From Dickeya zeae NCPPB 2538 (GTDB lineage: Bacteria; Pseudomonadota; Gammaproteobacteria; Enterobacterales; Enterobacteriaceae): a stretch of DNA of 64,000 nucleotides. Shown piece after piece: positions 17,011 through 26,681 of the stretch; the stretch's first letter is position 1, and the number at the start of each line of letters is the position of its first letter. The notes under the pieces were generated by a model. That model saw only the letters and a list, made by a program, of their open reading frames with translations, was not told where the DNA came from and made no database searches. The stretch is from contig NZ_CM001977.1 in assembly GCF_000406165.1 (NCBI RefSeq), forward strand, positions 2,865,064 through 2,929,063, given 5' to 3'. A program made the position numbers and the translations under genes.

Positions 17011-18273
17011 ATGAGGATATTTTTATCCACGCTGGGATCTGCCGGAGATGTTTATCCATTCATTATAATAGGTGAAGCATTAAAGAATGCCGGACTGGAG
17101 GTTTACCTTTGTACCAATCCTTATTTTGAAAAAACGGCAAAAGAAAGAGGATTACAGTTTATCCCGGTAGGTAGTAGCGAGGAATATTTACGTGCCGTTA
17201 ATTCACAACGCTTATGGAATCAAAAATCCGCATTCAGTGAAATGGTGATGTATATGAATGCCCAACAGCAAGCCGCTTATGATGCGCTGGAACCGTGGGT
17301 CGACAGTAACTCGGTCATTCTCACCTCTCTCTGGTCGTTCTCCGCCAAAATGTTCAGCGAAACCCGTGGCTGCTGTGTTATCCCGGTGCGCGTCACGCCA
17401 TCAACATTTATCTCCAGTTACGATCCCCCCTATCACCGCCAACTGGCCTGGGGCCGTCTGTTACCGATTCGGCTGCGCCGCCTGTTTTTGCATCTCGCAG
17501 AGAAATACCTGATTGACAGAACACTGGCACCTTTTATCAATCGCTTTAGAAATCAACTACGATTACCGCGTATCGAACGTGTACTGACCTCCTGGGCACA
17601 TCGTACGGACTCGACGTTACTGTGTTTGTTTCCTGAGTGGTTCGCCTCCCCCTTGCCAGACTGGCCGCCACATATCCGTCAGGTAGGATTTCCGTTGTTT
17701 AACCTGCTGGATAATCAGCAAGATGACTCTCTGGCGCAGTTTATTGCACAGGGGCCGACCATCATGTTTATGCCGAGTTGGGCGCTCAGTAGCAAACAGG
17801 CATTGATGGTTTCTCTGGTAAAAAAAATCCGCCGACGTGGTTATCAATGTTTAATCGTTGGCAAGCCCAATGATGACTTAGCAAACGATACCGGTATCCG
17901 TATCGAACGCCATGTCAATCTGAACCACTACTTGCATCGGTGTGCGGCCATTATCCATCACGGCGGTATCGGTACGATGGCGCAATCCTTCGCCGCCGGT
18001 ATCCCCCAATTGGTGATACCCAGTGCCTTTGATCAGTTCGATAACGCGCGTCGGGTGACAGCCATGAAGTGTGGTGCCTGGCTTAAAGACAACGAGATCG
18101 ACAGGTTCGAGGAGACATTACACCAACTGCTGGACGACCCCGAGATCGCAGAGAATTGCCAGCGCATTCGCCAGCAATGCCTTCCCGGGCAGGTTGTCGG
18201 TGAGCAAATCGTCACAACGGTATGCGATGCCTATGCCAGGCATACCGCAAAATCCCATTCATCCCCAGGTTAA
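17011..18273 (+). CDS. UDP-glycosyltransferase family protein (GT1/GT28-like)
   Basis: 420 residues with a GT-B fold. The N-terminal half starts MRIFLSTLGSAGDVYPFIII, the acceptor-side GSxGDxxP loop. The C-terminal half carries the donor-sugar signature CAAIIHHGGIGTMAQSFAAG followed by PQLVIPSAFDQFDNARR. This group includes rhamnosyltransferases, sterol and macrolide glycosyltransferases. The acceptor cannot be told. It is a single gene with a GGAGG ribosome site, no biosynthetic neighbours, and a region of lower GC at its 5' end. Confidence 0.82.
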   Translation: MRIFLSTLGSAGDVYPFIIIGEALKNAGLEVYLCTNPYFEKTAKERGLQFIPVGSSEEYLRAVNSQRLWNQKSAFSEMVMYMNAQQQAAYDALEPWVDSNSVILTSLWSFSAKMFSETRGCCVIPVRVTPSTFISSYDPPYHRQLAWGRLLPIRLRRLFLHLAEKYLIDRTLAPFINRFRNQLRLPRIERVLTSWAHRTDSTLLCLFPEWFASPLPDWPPHIRQVGFPLFNLLDNQQDDSLAQFIAQGPTIMFMPSWALSSKQALMVSLVKKIRRRGYQCLIVGKPNDDLANDTGIRIERHVNLNHYLHRCAAIIHHGGIGTMAQSFAAGIPQLVIPSAFDQFDNARRVTAMKCGAWLKDNEIDRFEETLHQLLDDPEIAENCQRIRQQCLPGQVVGEQIVTTVCDAYARHTAKSHSSPG

Positions 18274-18505
18274 TCCCTCTTCGGGTCATGCTCTACTGAA
18301 CACACCGTTGGACTCACGCCTTATCAGGCTAAGACAGCACAAATCGGTAACATTCTTGATGATTTTCCAGGTATTGCATGCTGTCGCAGCTACACTGAAA
18401 GCGTCATCGTGTTCAGCAATAAAGTGGCACGCGGCATGCATTATAGAGACACAACCACAACGATACTCAAAGACAACAACATCAATCCGGTAACAAGGGG
18501 GTTTT

Positions 18506-20269
18506 ATGGCATCGGGAAAATGGCTGCTACCGTTAAGTCTGACGGCATTACTGGTCAGCGGTGCAGTCCACGCGGTTTCCATACCGGCAGTGGAAGCGAA
18601 AAACGGTATGGTGGTCACCTCACAGTACCTCGCATCACAAGTTGGTGTCGATATTCTGAAAATGGGGGGGAACGCCATTGATGCGGCGGTAGCGGTCGGT
18701 TATGCGCAGGCCGTCGTCAATCCCTGCTGCGGCAACATCGGCGGTGGTGGATTTATGACAATCCATCTGGCAGATGGTCAGGATACGTTTATCAATTTCC
18801 GTGAAACAGCGCCTGCCGCCGCGTCCGCCAATATGTATCTGGATGCGAACGGCAACGTTAAAAAGGATGCCAGTCTGTATGGCTATCTGGCAGCGGGTGT
18901 TCCCGGTACGGTACTGGGGCTGGAAACGGCCCGCGAAAAATACGGCAAGCTGACCCGCGCGCAGGTTATGGCACCGGCCATCAAACTGGCGCGAGAAGGT
19001 TTTGTTTTGACACGCGGCGATACTGATATCCTCGACACGACTGTCAAACGGTTTAAGCAAGATCCCGAGTCTGCGCGCATTTTTCTGCGCCCGGACGGCT
19101 CCGCCTTACAACCGGGCGACCGACTGGTACAGACTGACTTAGCCAACACATTACAGGCGATATCCGACAAAGGCCCTGATGCGTTCTACCACGGCACCCT
19201 TCCTCAGGTTATCGAGGAAGCGTCCAAAAAAGGGGGGGGTATCCTGACAGCGGCCGATTTCGCCAACTATCGGGTAACGGAAACCAAACCTATCACCTGT
19301 AGCTATCGCGGTTATCAGTTCATCTCATCACCACCGCCCAGTTCCGGTGGGATCACGATGTGTGAAACACTCAATATTCTCGAAGGTTACGACCTTAAGA
19401 GTATGGGATTTAACTCGGCGCAAGCTATCCATGTGATGACTGAAGCCATGCGACACGCTTACATGGACCGCAACACCTATCTGGGTGACCCGGCATTCGT
19501 TAAAAACCCCACGGAACGGCTGTTGAGCAAAGACTATGCAGCCCAAATCCGCAAAAAAATCGACGAGACCAACGCCACACCGTCTGAACAGGTCAAACCC
19601 GGCATGGAACCGCATGAAAAACCGGAAACCACCCACTATTCGATCGTCGATAATCTGGGGAATGCCGTCTCTACCACTTATACGGTGAACGGCCGCTTCG
19701 GCGCGGTCGTTATCGCTCCCGGCACCGGATTCTTCCTTAACGACGAGATGGATGACTTCACTGTCAAAGTCGGGGAGAAGAACCTGTATGGACTGGTGCA
19801 AGGAGAACGCAACGCCATTGCCCCGGGTAAACGCCCGTTGTCGTCAATGAGCCCGTCACTGGTGACCAAAGACGGCAAAATCTTCCTGGTACTGGGCTCA
19901 CCGGGTGGGTCGCGGATTATCAGCATTACGCTGCAAAGCGCGCTGAATATTCTTGATTTTGGCATGCTGCCGCAAGAAGCGGTGGATGCACCGCGCATCC
20001 ACCACCAGTGGTTACCCGATGAGGTGTACTACGAACAACGAGGTCTGTCAGCCGATACCCTCAAGCTGTTAAAAGAACGCGGCTATAAAATGGTAGAACA
20101 GACCCCTTGGGGTGCCACCGAACTGATCATGGTCGGTCTGCCCGGTGTGGAGGGAGTCATCCCTGCTAACTCCGGCAACGACTCAGCCGTGTCTGGCAAG
20201 GTTCGTGAAGGGTATCTGTACGGCGCCAACGATTCACGCCGACCCGCCGGCGCCGCTATCGGTTACTGA
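18506..20269 (+). CDS. ggt: Gamma-glutamyltransferase
   Basis: 587 residues. A signal peptide (about 24 residues, ending VHA) directs it to the periplasm. The proenzyme self-cleaves before Thr375 in KPETTHYSIVD, giving a large subunit and a small subunit with Thr375 as nucleophile. Other family marks are GGNAIDAAVAVGYAQAVVNP, CCGNIGGGGFMT, FRETAPAA and LSSMSPSLV / LGSPGGSRII. It hydrolyses glutathione and other gamma-glutamyl compounds. The start has an AAGGGGG ribosome site. Its end overlaps the convergent chemoreceptor gene by 7 bases. Confidence 0.95.
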   Translation: MASGKWLLPLSLTALLVSGAVHAVSIPAVEAKNGMVVTSQYLASQVGVDILKMGGNAIDAAVAVGYAQAVVNPCCGNIGGGGFMTIHLADGQDTFINFRETAPAAASANMYLDANGNVKKDASLYGYLAAGVPGTVLGLETAREKYGKLTRAQVMAPAIKLAREGFVLTRGDTDILDTTVKRFKQDPESARIFLRPDGSALQPGDRLVQTDLANTLQAISDKGPDAFYHGTLPQVIEEASKKGGGILTAADFANYRVTETKPITCSYRGYQFISSPPPSSGGITMCETLNILEGYDLKSMGFNSAQAIHVMTEAMRHAYMDRNTYLGDPAFVKNPTERLLSKDYAAQIRKKIDETNATPSEQVKPGMEPHEKPETTHYSIVDNLGNAVSTTYTVNGRFGAVVIAPGTGFFLNDEMDDFTVKVGEKNLYGLVQGERNAIAPGKRPLSSMSPSLVTKDGKIFLVLGSPGGSRIISITLQSALNILDFGMLPQEAVDAPRIHHQWLPDEVYYEQRGLSADTLKLLKERGYKMVEQTPWGATELIMVGLPGVEGVIPANSGNDSAVSGKVREGYLYGANDSRRPAGAAIGY

Positions 20270-21873
20270 TAACCCGGTAACCACGCTTGTTCTGTAGTTT
20301 GTTCTGTACTACGGGTGTCCGGTACCACGCCGGGCGCCCGCTCCGAGAGTCGAAATACCCCTACGGCCTGCACCAGTTCTTCTGCCTGCCCACTCAAACT
20401 TCCCGCTGCTGCCGCCATCTCTTCGACCAGCGCCGCGTTTTGCTGGGTCGTGCGCTCCATGCTCACCACCGCCTCGCCAATCTGCGATACGCCACTACTC
20501 TGTTCGTGGCTGGCTGAGCTGATCTCCCCCATAATGTCGGTCACCCGGCGGATACTATTGACCACATCATGCATGGTACTACCGGCTTTATCAGCCAGCG
20601 TGCTGCCGCTTTCGATGCGCTCGACACTGCTGGAAATCAGCGTTTTGATCTCACGGGCTGACTCTGCACTGCGCTGCGCCAGCGCCCGCACCTCACCCGC
20701 CACCACCGAGAATCCACGACCTTGTTCACCGGCACGGGCCGCTTCCACCGCCGCATTCAGCGCCAGAATGTTGGTTTGAAACGCGATACCGTCGATAACA
20801 CTGATGATGTCAGCAATACGCTGGGCGCTATCATTGATCTCCCGCATGGTGTCCACCACCTCAGTGACCACGCTTCCACCCTGCTCCGCCACCTGACTAG
20901 CCGTCTGGGCCAGCTGATTTGCCTGACGGGCATTATCCGCATTCTGTTTCACCGTCGCGGATAGTTGCTCCATCGACGCGGCCGTCTGCTCCAGCGCGCT
21001 AGCCTGGGATTCCGTACGTGCAGACAAATCATGATTGCCATGCGCGATTTCACCACTGGCCATCCTCACCGATTCAGCACCATGACGCACCTGTGTGACA
21101 ATGCGTCCCAGACTTTCCTGCATATGCGACAACGTATTGAGTACGACGGTAATTTCATCACGCCCACGGACGATGATCGGGTAGGTTAAATCGCCATTCG
21201 CGACGGCTTCGGCGGCTGATTGTGCCTGCAACAGACTGCGGACGATGCCACGTACCATCAACCAGCCAAATACCACCGCGCCGCTAATACCGGCCAGCAC
21301 CGCCAGAATAGCCAGCGTTTTTAGCCACTGGTAACGCTGCACAGAGTCGGTGTATTCCTCTTTAGCCACATCAACTTGCAACGTCACCAGTTGGCTGAGT
21401 ATGGCATGGCTTTGTTTTTCCAGCGGGCTGACTTTGCTGTCATAGAGACGCATTGCCTGTTCCATTTGTCCGGCACGGATCGCTGAATCAGTAGGTTGTA
21501 TCCCCTCGCGGTTATAGCGTTGCAAATTCTCAGCGAATTGATCCGCCAGACGCGTTTCATCCGGTGTCAAATATGTTGCACGGTACTCACGCCACACCTG
21601 ATCGATCCGGGTCGTATTCTGATTGAGTTCTTCAACGCGTTGTTGTTTATTGCCCGCGTCCGGTAATAACAGCATATCCATCAGTAATATCCGATTACGC
21701 TGCATCAGCCATTCCATCTTTTCCAGTTGGGCCAGTACCACCGTGCGGTCTTCATACACGGTCTTAAGCGAGTGATTGGCCTTTTCTGCGGTAAACATGC
21801 CGATAGCGCCCATGATTAGGATGCCCAACGATAGCATCCCGGTGAAACTCCATAATCGTGTCGAAATTTTCAT
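20263..21873 (-). CDS. Methyl-accepting chemotaxis protein
   Basis: 536 residues in the classic order: first membrane helix (about 8-30), periplasmic four-helix ligand domain (about 31-190), second helix (LKTLAILAVLAGISGAVVFG), HAMP (about 212-265), and a cytoplasmic signalling domain with the hairpin tip IDGIAFQTNILALNAAVEAA. The ligand domain is TarH/4HB-like, but the ligand cannot be inferred. The C-terminus lacks the NWETF-type tether for CheR/CheB, so it depends on helper receptors for adaptation. It stands alone. Confidence 0.92.
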   Translation of the reverse strand: MKISTRLWSFTGMLSLGILIMGAIGMFTAEKANHSLKTVYEDRTVVLAQLEKMEWLMQRNRILLMDMLLLPDAGNKQQRVEELNQNTTRIDQVWREYRATYLTPDETRLADQFAENLQRYNREGIQPTDSAIRAGQMEQAMRLYDSKVSPLEKQSHAILSQLVTLQVDVAKEEYTDSVQRYQWLKTLAILAVLAGISGAVVFGWLMVRGIVRSLLQAQSAAEAVANGDLTYPIIVRGRDEITVVLNTLSHMQESLGRIVTQVRHGAESVRMASGEIAHGNHDLSARTESQASALEQTAASMEQLSATVKQNADNARQANQLAQTASQVAEQGGSVVTEVVDTMREINDSAQRIADIISVIDGIAFQTNILALNAAVEAARAGEQGRGFSVVAGEVRALAQRSAESAREIKTLISSSVERIESGSTLADKAGSTMHDVVNSIRRVTDIMGEISSASHEQSSGVSQIGEAVVSMERTTQQNAALVEEMAAAAGSLSGQAEELVQAVGVFRLSERAPGVVPDTRSTEQTTEQAWLPGYQ

Positions 21874-22250
21874 TGTTGCAAAGCCTGTGCTGTGTAATGT
21901 CGTCTGTTGTTATGTCTTCATTGACCATATGGCTATCCCGTACTTATCCGGTCGGGAAAATGTTTTTCTGCGAGGTGACGCGAAAACAAGAGATGAACTA
22001 TATATAAAACCTTGTAATGACAGAAGGTTATCAATTTTCACACCCGGCGAATAAAATAGAATGGAATGGCATTTCACAAGCAGAATCGCATCGCTGTTAC
22101 CGCTTTTCAGAACGGTAAATGTTACTTATGTTATTGAAGGCCGCCATTTATAAAAAACATCGGAAATTATTTTTTATAGTGATCGGTGATTGAGAAGAAA
22201 CACTTATGATTGATAGCCACCCTATGGCACCTGTTCGGAGAAAGGAATTC
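21874..22250. other. Divergent region between the chemoreceptor and the S66 peptidase
   Basis: About 375 bases without a gene. A convincing flagellar sigma-28 promoter for the chemoreceptor could not be placed. Confidence 0.4.
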
Positions 22251-23267
22251 ATGTCGCATACCCTGTTACTGCCCCCACCGTTGCATCCGGGCGACACCAT
22301 CGGTTTTTTCTCCCCCTCTTCACCGGCAACGCACTTCGCGCCGGCCCGTTTTGAGCGGGCGAAATCTTTTCTCCAACAGCACGGTTACCGCCTGCGTGCC
22401 GGTTCGCTGACCGGTAAAAGCGATTACTACCGCTCCGGCAGTATTGCCGCCCGTGCCGACGAGCTGAATACGCTGATTCGCGATCCGGCGGTACGCTGCA
22501 TCATGTCGACTATCGGCGGTAACAACAGCAACGCACTGCTGCCCTATCTCGACTACGACGCACTGTGTCGGGATCCTAAAATCATCATCGGTTACTCCGA
22601 CGTGACCGCGTTATTACTGGGTATTTATGCCCGTACCGGACTGGTGACGTTTTACGGCCCCGCGCTGGTGGCCTCGTTTGGCGAATTCCCACCGTTGGTA
22701 GACGAGACCTTTGCCAGTTTCGTCGCACTGACCAGCACTGTGCAGCCCAGCCAAACATATGCTCCGCCATCACGCTGGACCGACGAACGGGTGGACTGGA
22801 ACCAGCAGTCACGTGCCAAAACCACCTATACCAACCAGTGGCGTTTTGAGGGCAGCGGTTCGTATCAGGGGCGACTTATCGGTGGCAATCTCAACACCAT
22901 GGCCGGGATCTGGGGCAGCCCGTTTATGCCGGAAATTAATGAGGGCGACATTCTGCTGCTGGAAGACTCGCTTAAGGACATCTCCACCGTAGAGCGCGCC
23001 TTTGCGCACTTGAAACTCTGCGGCGTGTTTGAGCGGGTGGCCGCCGTGATCCTGGGTAAACACGAATTGTTCGATGACAAGGGCAGCGGCCGTGATTCGT
23101 TAACCGTATTACGCGAGGTGCTTAAGGGACAACCGCTGCCAGTACTGGCGGATTTCGACTGCTGCCATACCCACCCGATGTTAACAATGCCACTCGGGGT
23201 ACAGGTCAGCGTCGATTTCGACGCAGGCCAGGTCAGACTGTGTGAACCCTGGCTACATCAGCCCTGA
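22251..23267 (+). CDS. S66 family peptidase (LD-carboxypeptidase / MccF-like)
   Basis: 338 residues from the ATG at 22251, chosen over 22206 because AAAGGA lies just upstream and the family begins at LHPGDTIGFFSPSSP. The catalytic Ser lies in IIGYSDVTALL, the Glu in LLEDS and the His in ILGKHELFD, the triad of S66 serine peptidases. The branch looks nearer to MccF, which gives immunity to microcin C by cleaving its aminoacyl-nucleotide amide, than to the muropeptidase LdcA. The substrate is inferred. It overlaps the convergent LysR gene by 10 bases. Confidence 0.82.
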   Translation: MSHTLLLPPPLHPGDTIGFFSPSSPATHFAPARFERAKSFLQQHGYRLRAGSLTGKSDYYRSGSIAARADELNTLIRDPAVRCIMSTIGGNNSNALLPYLDYDALCRDPKIIIGYSDVTALLLGIYARTGLVTFYGPALVASFGEFPPLVDETFASFVALTSTVQPSQTYAPPSRWTDERVDWNQQSRAKTTYTNQWRFEGSGSYQGRLIGGNLNTMAGIWGSPFMPEINEGDILLLEDSLKDISTVERAFAHLKLCGVFERVAAVILGKHELFDDKGSGRDSLTVLREVLKGQPLPVLADFDCCHTHPMLTMPLGVQVSVDFDAGQVRLCEPWLHQP

Positions 23268-24142
23268 TCCGTCGATAAACATGCGGTGAAGCTGGTCAGA
23301 AAATCCGTCAGCCATTCCGGCTGTGTGCCGGGCCGGTGCACCAGATAATAGGCTGCTCCCGTCTTCACCGTACTGCTGAAGGGCATCACCAACCGCTGGC
23401 GGCGGAGATCTTCTTCTACCAGCGTCACATCGGCAATCGCAATCCCAAACCCTTGAATCGCGGCACTGATCGCTAAATCCATCGTATCGAACTGCTGATG
23501 ACGACGCATTACCTGCTCGCTGATGCCCTGCGTTTTGAGCCACAATTTCCAGTCACGCTGATCCTGGGTGGGATGCAGTAACGTCAACCGGGACAGTTGC
23601 TCCGGCATCAGTGTCGTCTGCCCAACTGACAGCAAGTGCGGTGCCAGTACTGGCGAGAGTACCTCGTCAAACAGCTTGCCGTCATGTTGCGTCGGTGCTG
23701 AATGTGGCGCAAATACCACCGCCACATCGAAATCTTCATGACGAAAATCGACCCCGTGTTCGGTAGTGGTGGTTAGGGCAACATGGATATCCGGCCGTGA
23801 CTGCTCCAGCAGCATCAAATGTGACACCAGCCAGCGCATGGCGCAGGTCGGCGCTTTCATGCGGATCGAGCGACTTTCACGCACCTGATCGGTTACCCGA
23901 AACAGTTGCTCGAACACCTCACGGACGTCTGGCAGTAGCTGGCTGCCCTGCGGGGTGAGCCGCAAACCGCGCGCATGACGCTGAAACAGTGCAAACCCCA
24001 GCCACGCTTCCAGTGACGCGATTTGACGGCTTACCGCCCCCTGGGTCACAAACAGTTCCTCTGCCGCCCGAGTGAAATTGAGATGGCGGGCGGTGACCAC
24101 AAACGCGTGTAGCGCATTGAGTGGCGGAATACGTTTATTCAT
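23258..24142 (-). CDS. LysR-type transcriptional regulator (GcvA-like)
   Basis: 294 residues from the ATG at 24142. An N-terminal helix-turn-helix (PPLNALHAFVVTARHLNFTR, AAEELFVTQGAVSRQI) is followed by a periplasmic-binding-protein-like effector domain. The start PPLNALxAFxxxARxxxFTRAA is typical of the GcvA/AmpR branch. It converges on the S66 peptidase gene and is divergent from the aminotransferase at 24503, so the aminotransferase is a plausible target. That link is an inference from position. Confidence 0.85.
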   Translation of the reverse strand: MNKRIPPLNALHAFVVTARHLNFTRAAEELFVTQGAVSRQIASLEAWLGFALFQRHARGLRLTPQGSQLLPDVREVFEQLFRVTDQVRESRSIRMKAPTCAMRWLVSHLMLLEQSRPDIHVALTTTTEHGVDFRHEDFDVAVVFAPHSAPTQHDGKLFDEVLSPVLAPHLLSVGQTTLMPEQLSRLTLLHPTQDQRDWKLWLKTQGISEQVMRRHQQFDTMDLAISAAIQGFGIAIADVTLVEEDLRRQRLVMPFSSTVKTGAAYYLVHRPGTQPEWLTDFLTSFTACLSTDQG

Positions 24143-24440
24143 GTTCAGCAATGCCCTTTGGCCGGTAGCCATAAGTAAATTGATTACATAACTATGCAGA
24201 AAAGTCGGCACTACCTCTGACCTGTTAATCCTGCATTACTGGTACTAATGGCCGCTCATTTCATCAAGTATGCGGCTCATCATCACAGCAACTTATCGCT
24301 GACAGAGGATAAAATCACCAGGAAAGGCCTCAAGCCATGCATTTTTCTCATGGCTATTATGACAACAATTCGATTGTGGTACTACTACCGGCAACGTCTA
24401 ATGCATGAATAGTTATTCATTTATTACGTTTTGACGTACT

Positions 24441-24482
24441 GTGTTATTAACGTCTCGTGTTACTAACGTACGAGTATTAACG
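24441..24482. repeat. Three short direct repeats upstream of the aminotransferase
   Basis: GTGTTATTAACGT, GTGTTACTAACGT and GAGTATTAACG follow each other with a period of about 16 bases, ending 21 bases before the ATG. Helically spaced repeats of this kind may be an operator array. The binding protein is unknown. Confidence 0.5.
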
Positions 24483-24502
24483 GCAACCCACGGAGATCAC
24501 GT

Positions 24503-25672
24503 ATGCCGATTCACACCCCGGTGCGCTTTAGTTCCAAATTACCGGATGTAGGAACCACTATCTTCACCGTCATTGGTCAGTTATCCAGCCAGTATAACGC
24601 CATTAACCTGTCACAAGGCGCGCCCAGTTTTCCGTGCTCTCCCGAGTTGATCGCCGGGGTGACGCGCGCCATGACCGCTGGTCATAATCAATACGCATCG
24701 ATGTCCGGACTGGTGTCGCTCAAAGAGGTGGTGGCGGAAAAAGTGCGGCGTTTGTACGGCCAGCATTATGACGCCGGGCAGGAGGTCACGATCACCGCCA
24801 GCGCCAGCGAAGGGCTCTACTCCGCTATTTCTGCATTGGTACACCCGGGCGATGAGGTCATTTATTTCGAACCCTCCTTTGACAGCTACGCGCCAATTGT
24901 GCGACTGCAAGGCGCGACACCGGTTGCACTGAAACTGGCGTTACCGGGTTTTAGCATTGATTGGGATGAAGTTCAGGCCGCCATCACGTCACGCACCCGC
25001 ATGATTATCATTAACTCGCCCCATAACCCGAGTGGTCAGGTGCTGAGTGCCGATGATCTGGCGCAACTGGCTCGCCTGACGCGCAACACCGATATCGTGA
25101 TCCTGTCTGATGAAGTCTACGAACACGTGGTCTTTGACGGGCAGCAACACCACAGCATGGCAACCCACAGCGAGCTGGCTGCGCGCAGTGTGATTGTCTC
25201 CTCGTTTGGCAAGACGTTTCACGTCACGGGCTGGCGCGTCGGTTACTGTCTGGCCCCGGCAGCGCTGATGGATGAGATCCTTAAAATCCACCAGTTTATG
25301 ATGTTCTCCGCCGACACGCCGATGCAGTATGCCTTTGCCGAGTACATGGCGGACCCCGCGACTTATCTGTCGTTGGGGCAGTTCTATCAACAAAAACGCG
25401 ATCTGCTCACGCACGCGTTGCAAGGTAGCCCCTTTGAATTGCTGCCTTCTGCCGGATCCTTCTTCATACTGGCCAGCTTCGCGCATTTCAGCGATGAGAG
25501 CGACAGCGATATGGTCAAACGACTGATTGTCGAGCACGGCGTGGCGACTATTCCGCTCTCGGCGTTTTACACCGATGGTACGGATAATAAATTAATTCGT
25601 CTTTCCTTCTCTAAAGATGACGCTACGCTACTGGCGGGTGCAAAAGCCTTGTGTCAGGTAACAGGTCGTTAA
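24503..25672 (+). CDS. ybdL: PLP-dependent methionine aminotransferase (YbdL-like)
   Basis: 389 residues, fold type I class I/II aminotransferase. The PLP lysine is in SSFGKTFHVTGWRVGY. The Asp of LSDEVYEHVVFDG and the Asn of IINSPHNPSGQV bind the cofactor. The sequence INLSQGAPSFPC and CLAPAALMDEILKIHQFMMFSADTP fit E. coli YbdL, which prefers methionine, His and Phe. AAACCCACGGAGATCACGT gives a GGAG ribosome site. The next gene on the same strand is an amino-acid binding protein 122 bases downstream. Confidence 0.88.
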   Translation: MPIHTPVRFSSKLPDVGTTIFTVIGQLSSQYNAINLSQGAPSFPCSPELIAGVTRAMTAGHNQYASMSGLVSLKEVVAEKVRRLYGQHYDAGQEVTITASASEGLYSAISALVHPGDEVIYFEPSFDSYAPIVRLQGATPVALKLALPGFSIDWDEVQAAITSRTRMIIINSPHNPSGQVLSADDLAQLARLTRNTDIVILSDEVYEHVVFDGQQHHSMATHSELAARSVIVSSFGKTFHVTGWRVGYCLAPAALMDEILKIHQFMMFSADTPMQYAFAEYMADPATYLSLGQFYQQKRDLLTHALQGSPFELLPSAGSFFILASFAHFSDESDSDMVKRLIVEHGVATIPLSAFYTDGTDNKLIRLSFSKDDATLLAGAKALCQVTGR

Positions 25673-25794
25673 TAGGTCGCCACGTACCCGTCATGTGTAC
25701 ATAGAGAGCGCTGTACCTGGCTGTTACCTGAGGCCACCGTTGTTTAATCATGATTTGAACACTACTTATTGATTCACCGGAGATCGTTCCCACT

Positions 25795-26571
25795 ATGAAA
25801 AAACTAAGCATACTGATGTTGTCACTGGGGTTGTTGTCCTCTTCCGTTGCACTGGCACAAACTGAATTGCGTTTCGGTCTGGAAGCGGAATACCCGCCGT
25901 TTGAGAGTAAAAACGCCAAAGGGCAACTGGAAGGGTTCGATATCGATCTGGGCAACGCCATTTGTAAGGCCGGTAACTTCAAATGCAGTTGGGTAGAAAC
26001 CTCCTTTGATGCCCTGATCCCGGCACTGCAGGCCAAAAAATTCGACGCTATCAACTCCGCTATGAACATCACGGAAAAACGTAAAGAAGCGATCGACTTC
26101 ACCCAGCCTATCTACCGTATTCCGACACAGTTAGTCGGCAAACCCAATACCGGTCTGGCCCCGACGGCCGAAGCGCTGAAAGGCAAAAATATCGGTGTGT
26201 TGCAGGGCTCGATTCAGGAAGTGTATGCCAAGGCGCACTGGGAGCCGAAAGGTGTGACGGTGACAAGCTACAAAGATCAAAACCTGGCCTATGACGACCT
26301 GGCGGCAGGCCGTCTGGACGGCACGCTGGTGATGGCGGCGGCAGGTCAGTCCGGTTTCCTGGATAAGCCAGAAGGTAAAGGCTACGCCTTTATCGGCGGA
26401 CCGGTAGAAGACACCTCGATTCTGGGCAGCGGCATCGGTTTCGGCCTGCGCAAAGGCGATGAAGCCTTAAAAACCGAACTGGACAAGGCTATCAAACAAG
26501 TGAAAGACGATGGCACCGTCGAGAAACTGGCGAAACAATACTTCCCCGGTTTCGACGTACGAGTGCAATAA
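25795..26571 (+). CDS. Periplasmic basic amino acid-binding protein of an ABC importer (ArgT/HisJ-like)
   Basis: 258 residues. A signal peptide (MKKLSILMLSLGLLSSSVA, cleaved before QTELRFG) precedes a family 3 solute-binding fold: LRFGLEAEYPPFESKNAKG, LEGFDIDLGNAICKAGNFKC, and SAMNITEKRKEAIDFTQPIY. The Asp of GFDIDL and the Arg of ITEKRKE are the usual amino-acid ligands. The pattern is close to the Lys/Arg/Orn and His binding proteins. No permease or ATPase gene is adjacent, so it must share a membrane complex encoded elsewhere. A terminator follows. Confidence 0.9.
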   Translation: MKKLSILMLSLGLLSSSVALAQTELRFGLEAEYPPFESKNAKGQLEGFDIDLGNAICKAGNFKCSWVETSFDALIPALQAKKFDAINSAMNITEKRKEAIDFTQPIYRIPTQLVGKPNTGLAPTAEALKGKNIGVLQGSIQEVYAKAHWEPKGVTVTSYKDQNLAYDDLAAGRLDGTLVMAAAGQSGFLDKPEGKGYAFIGGPVEDTSILGSGIGFGLRKGDEALKTELDKAIKQVKDDGTVEKLAKQYFPGFDVRVQ

Positions 26572-26618
26572 CAACCGTTATCACCGACTCATGCACTGAA
26601 AGACAGCTATAACATGAC

Positions 26619-26645
26619 AAGGCCCGCATCATATATGCGGGCCTT
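26619..26645 (+). terminator. Terminator after the amino-acid binding protein gene
   Basis: A perfect 11-bp stem AAGGCCCGCAT / ATGCGGGCCTT with a 5-base loop. The A and T runs inside the stem ends allow use from both strands, serving also the convergent gene at 26682. Confidence 0.85.
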
Positions 26646-26681
26646 ATTGCATTTAACCAACCAAACGCGGAAAGATGCCTG

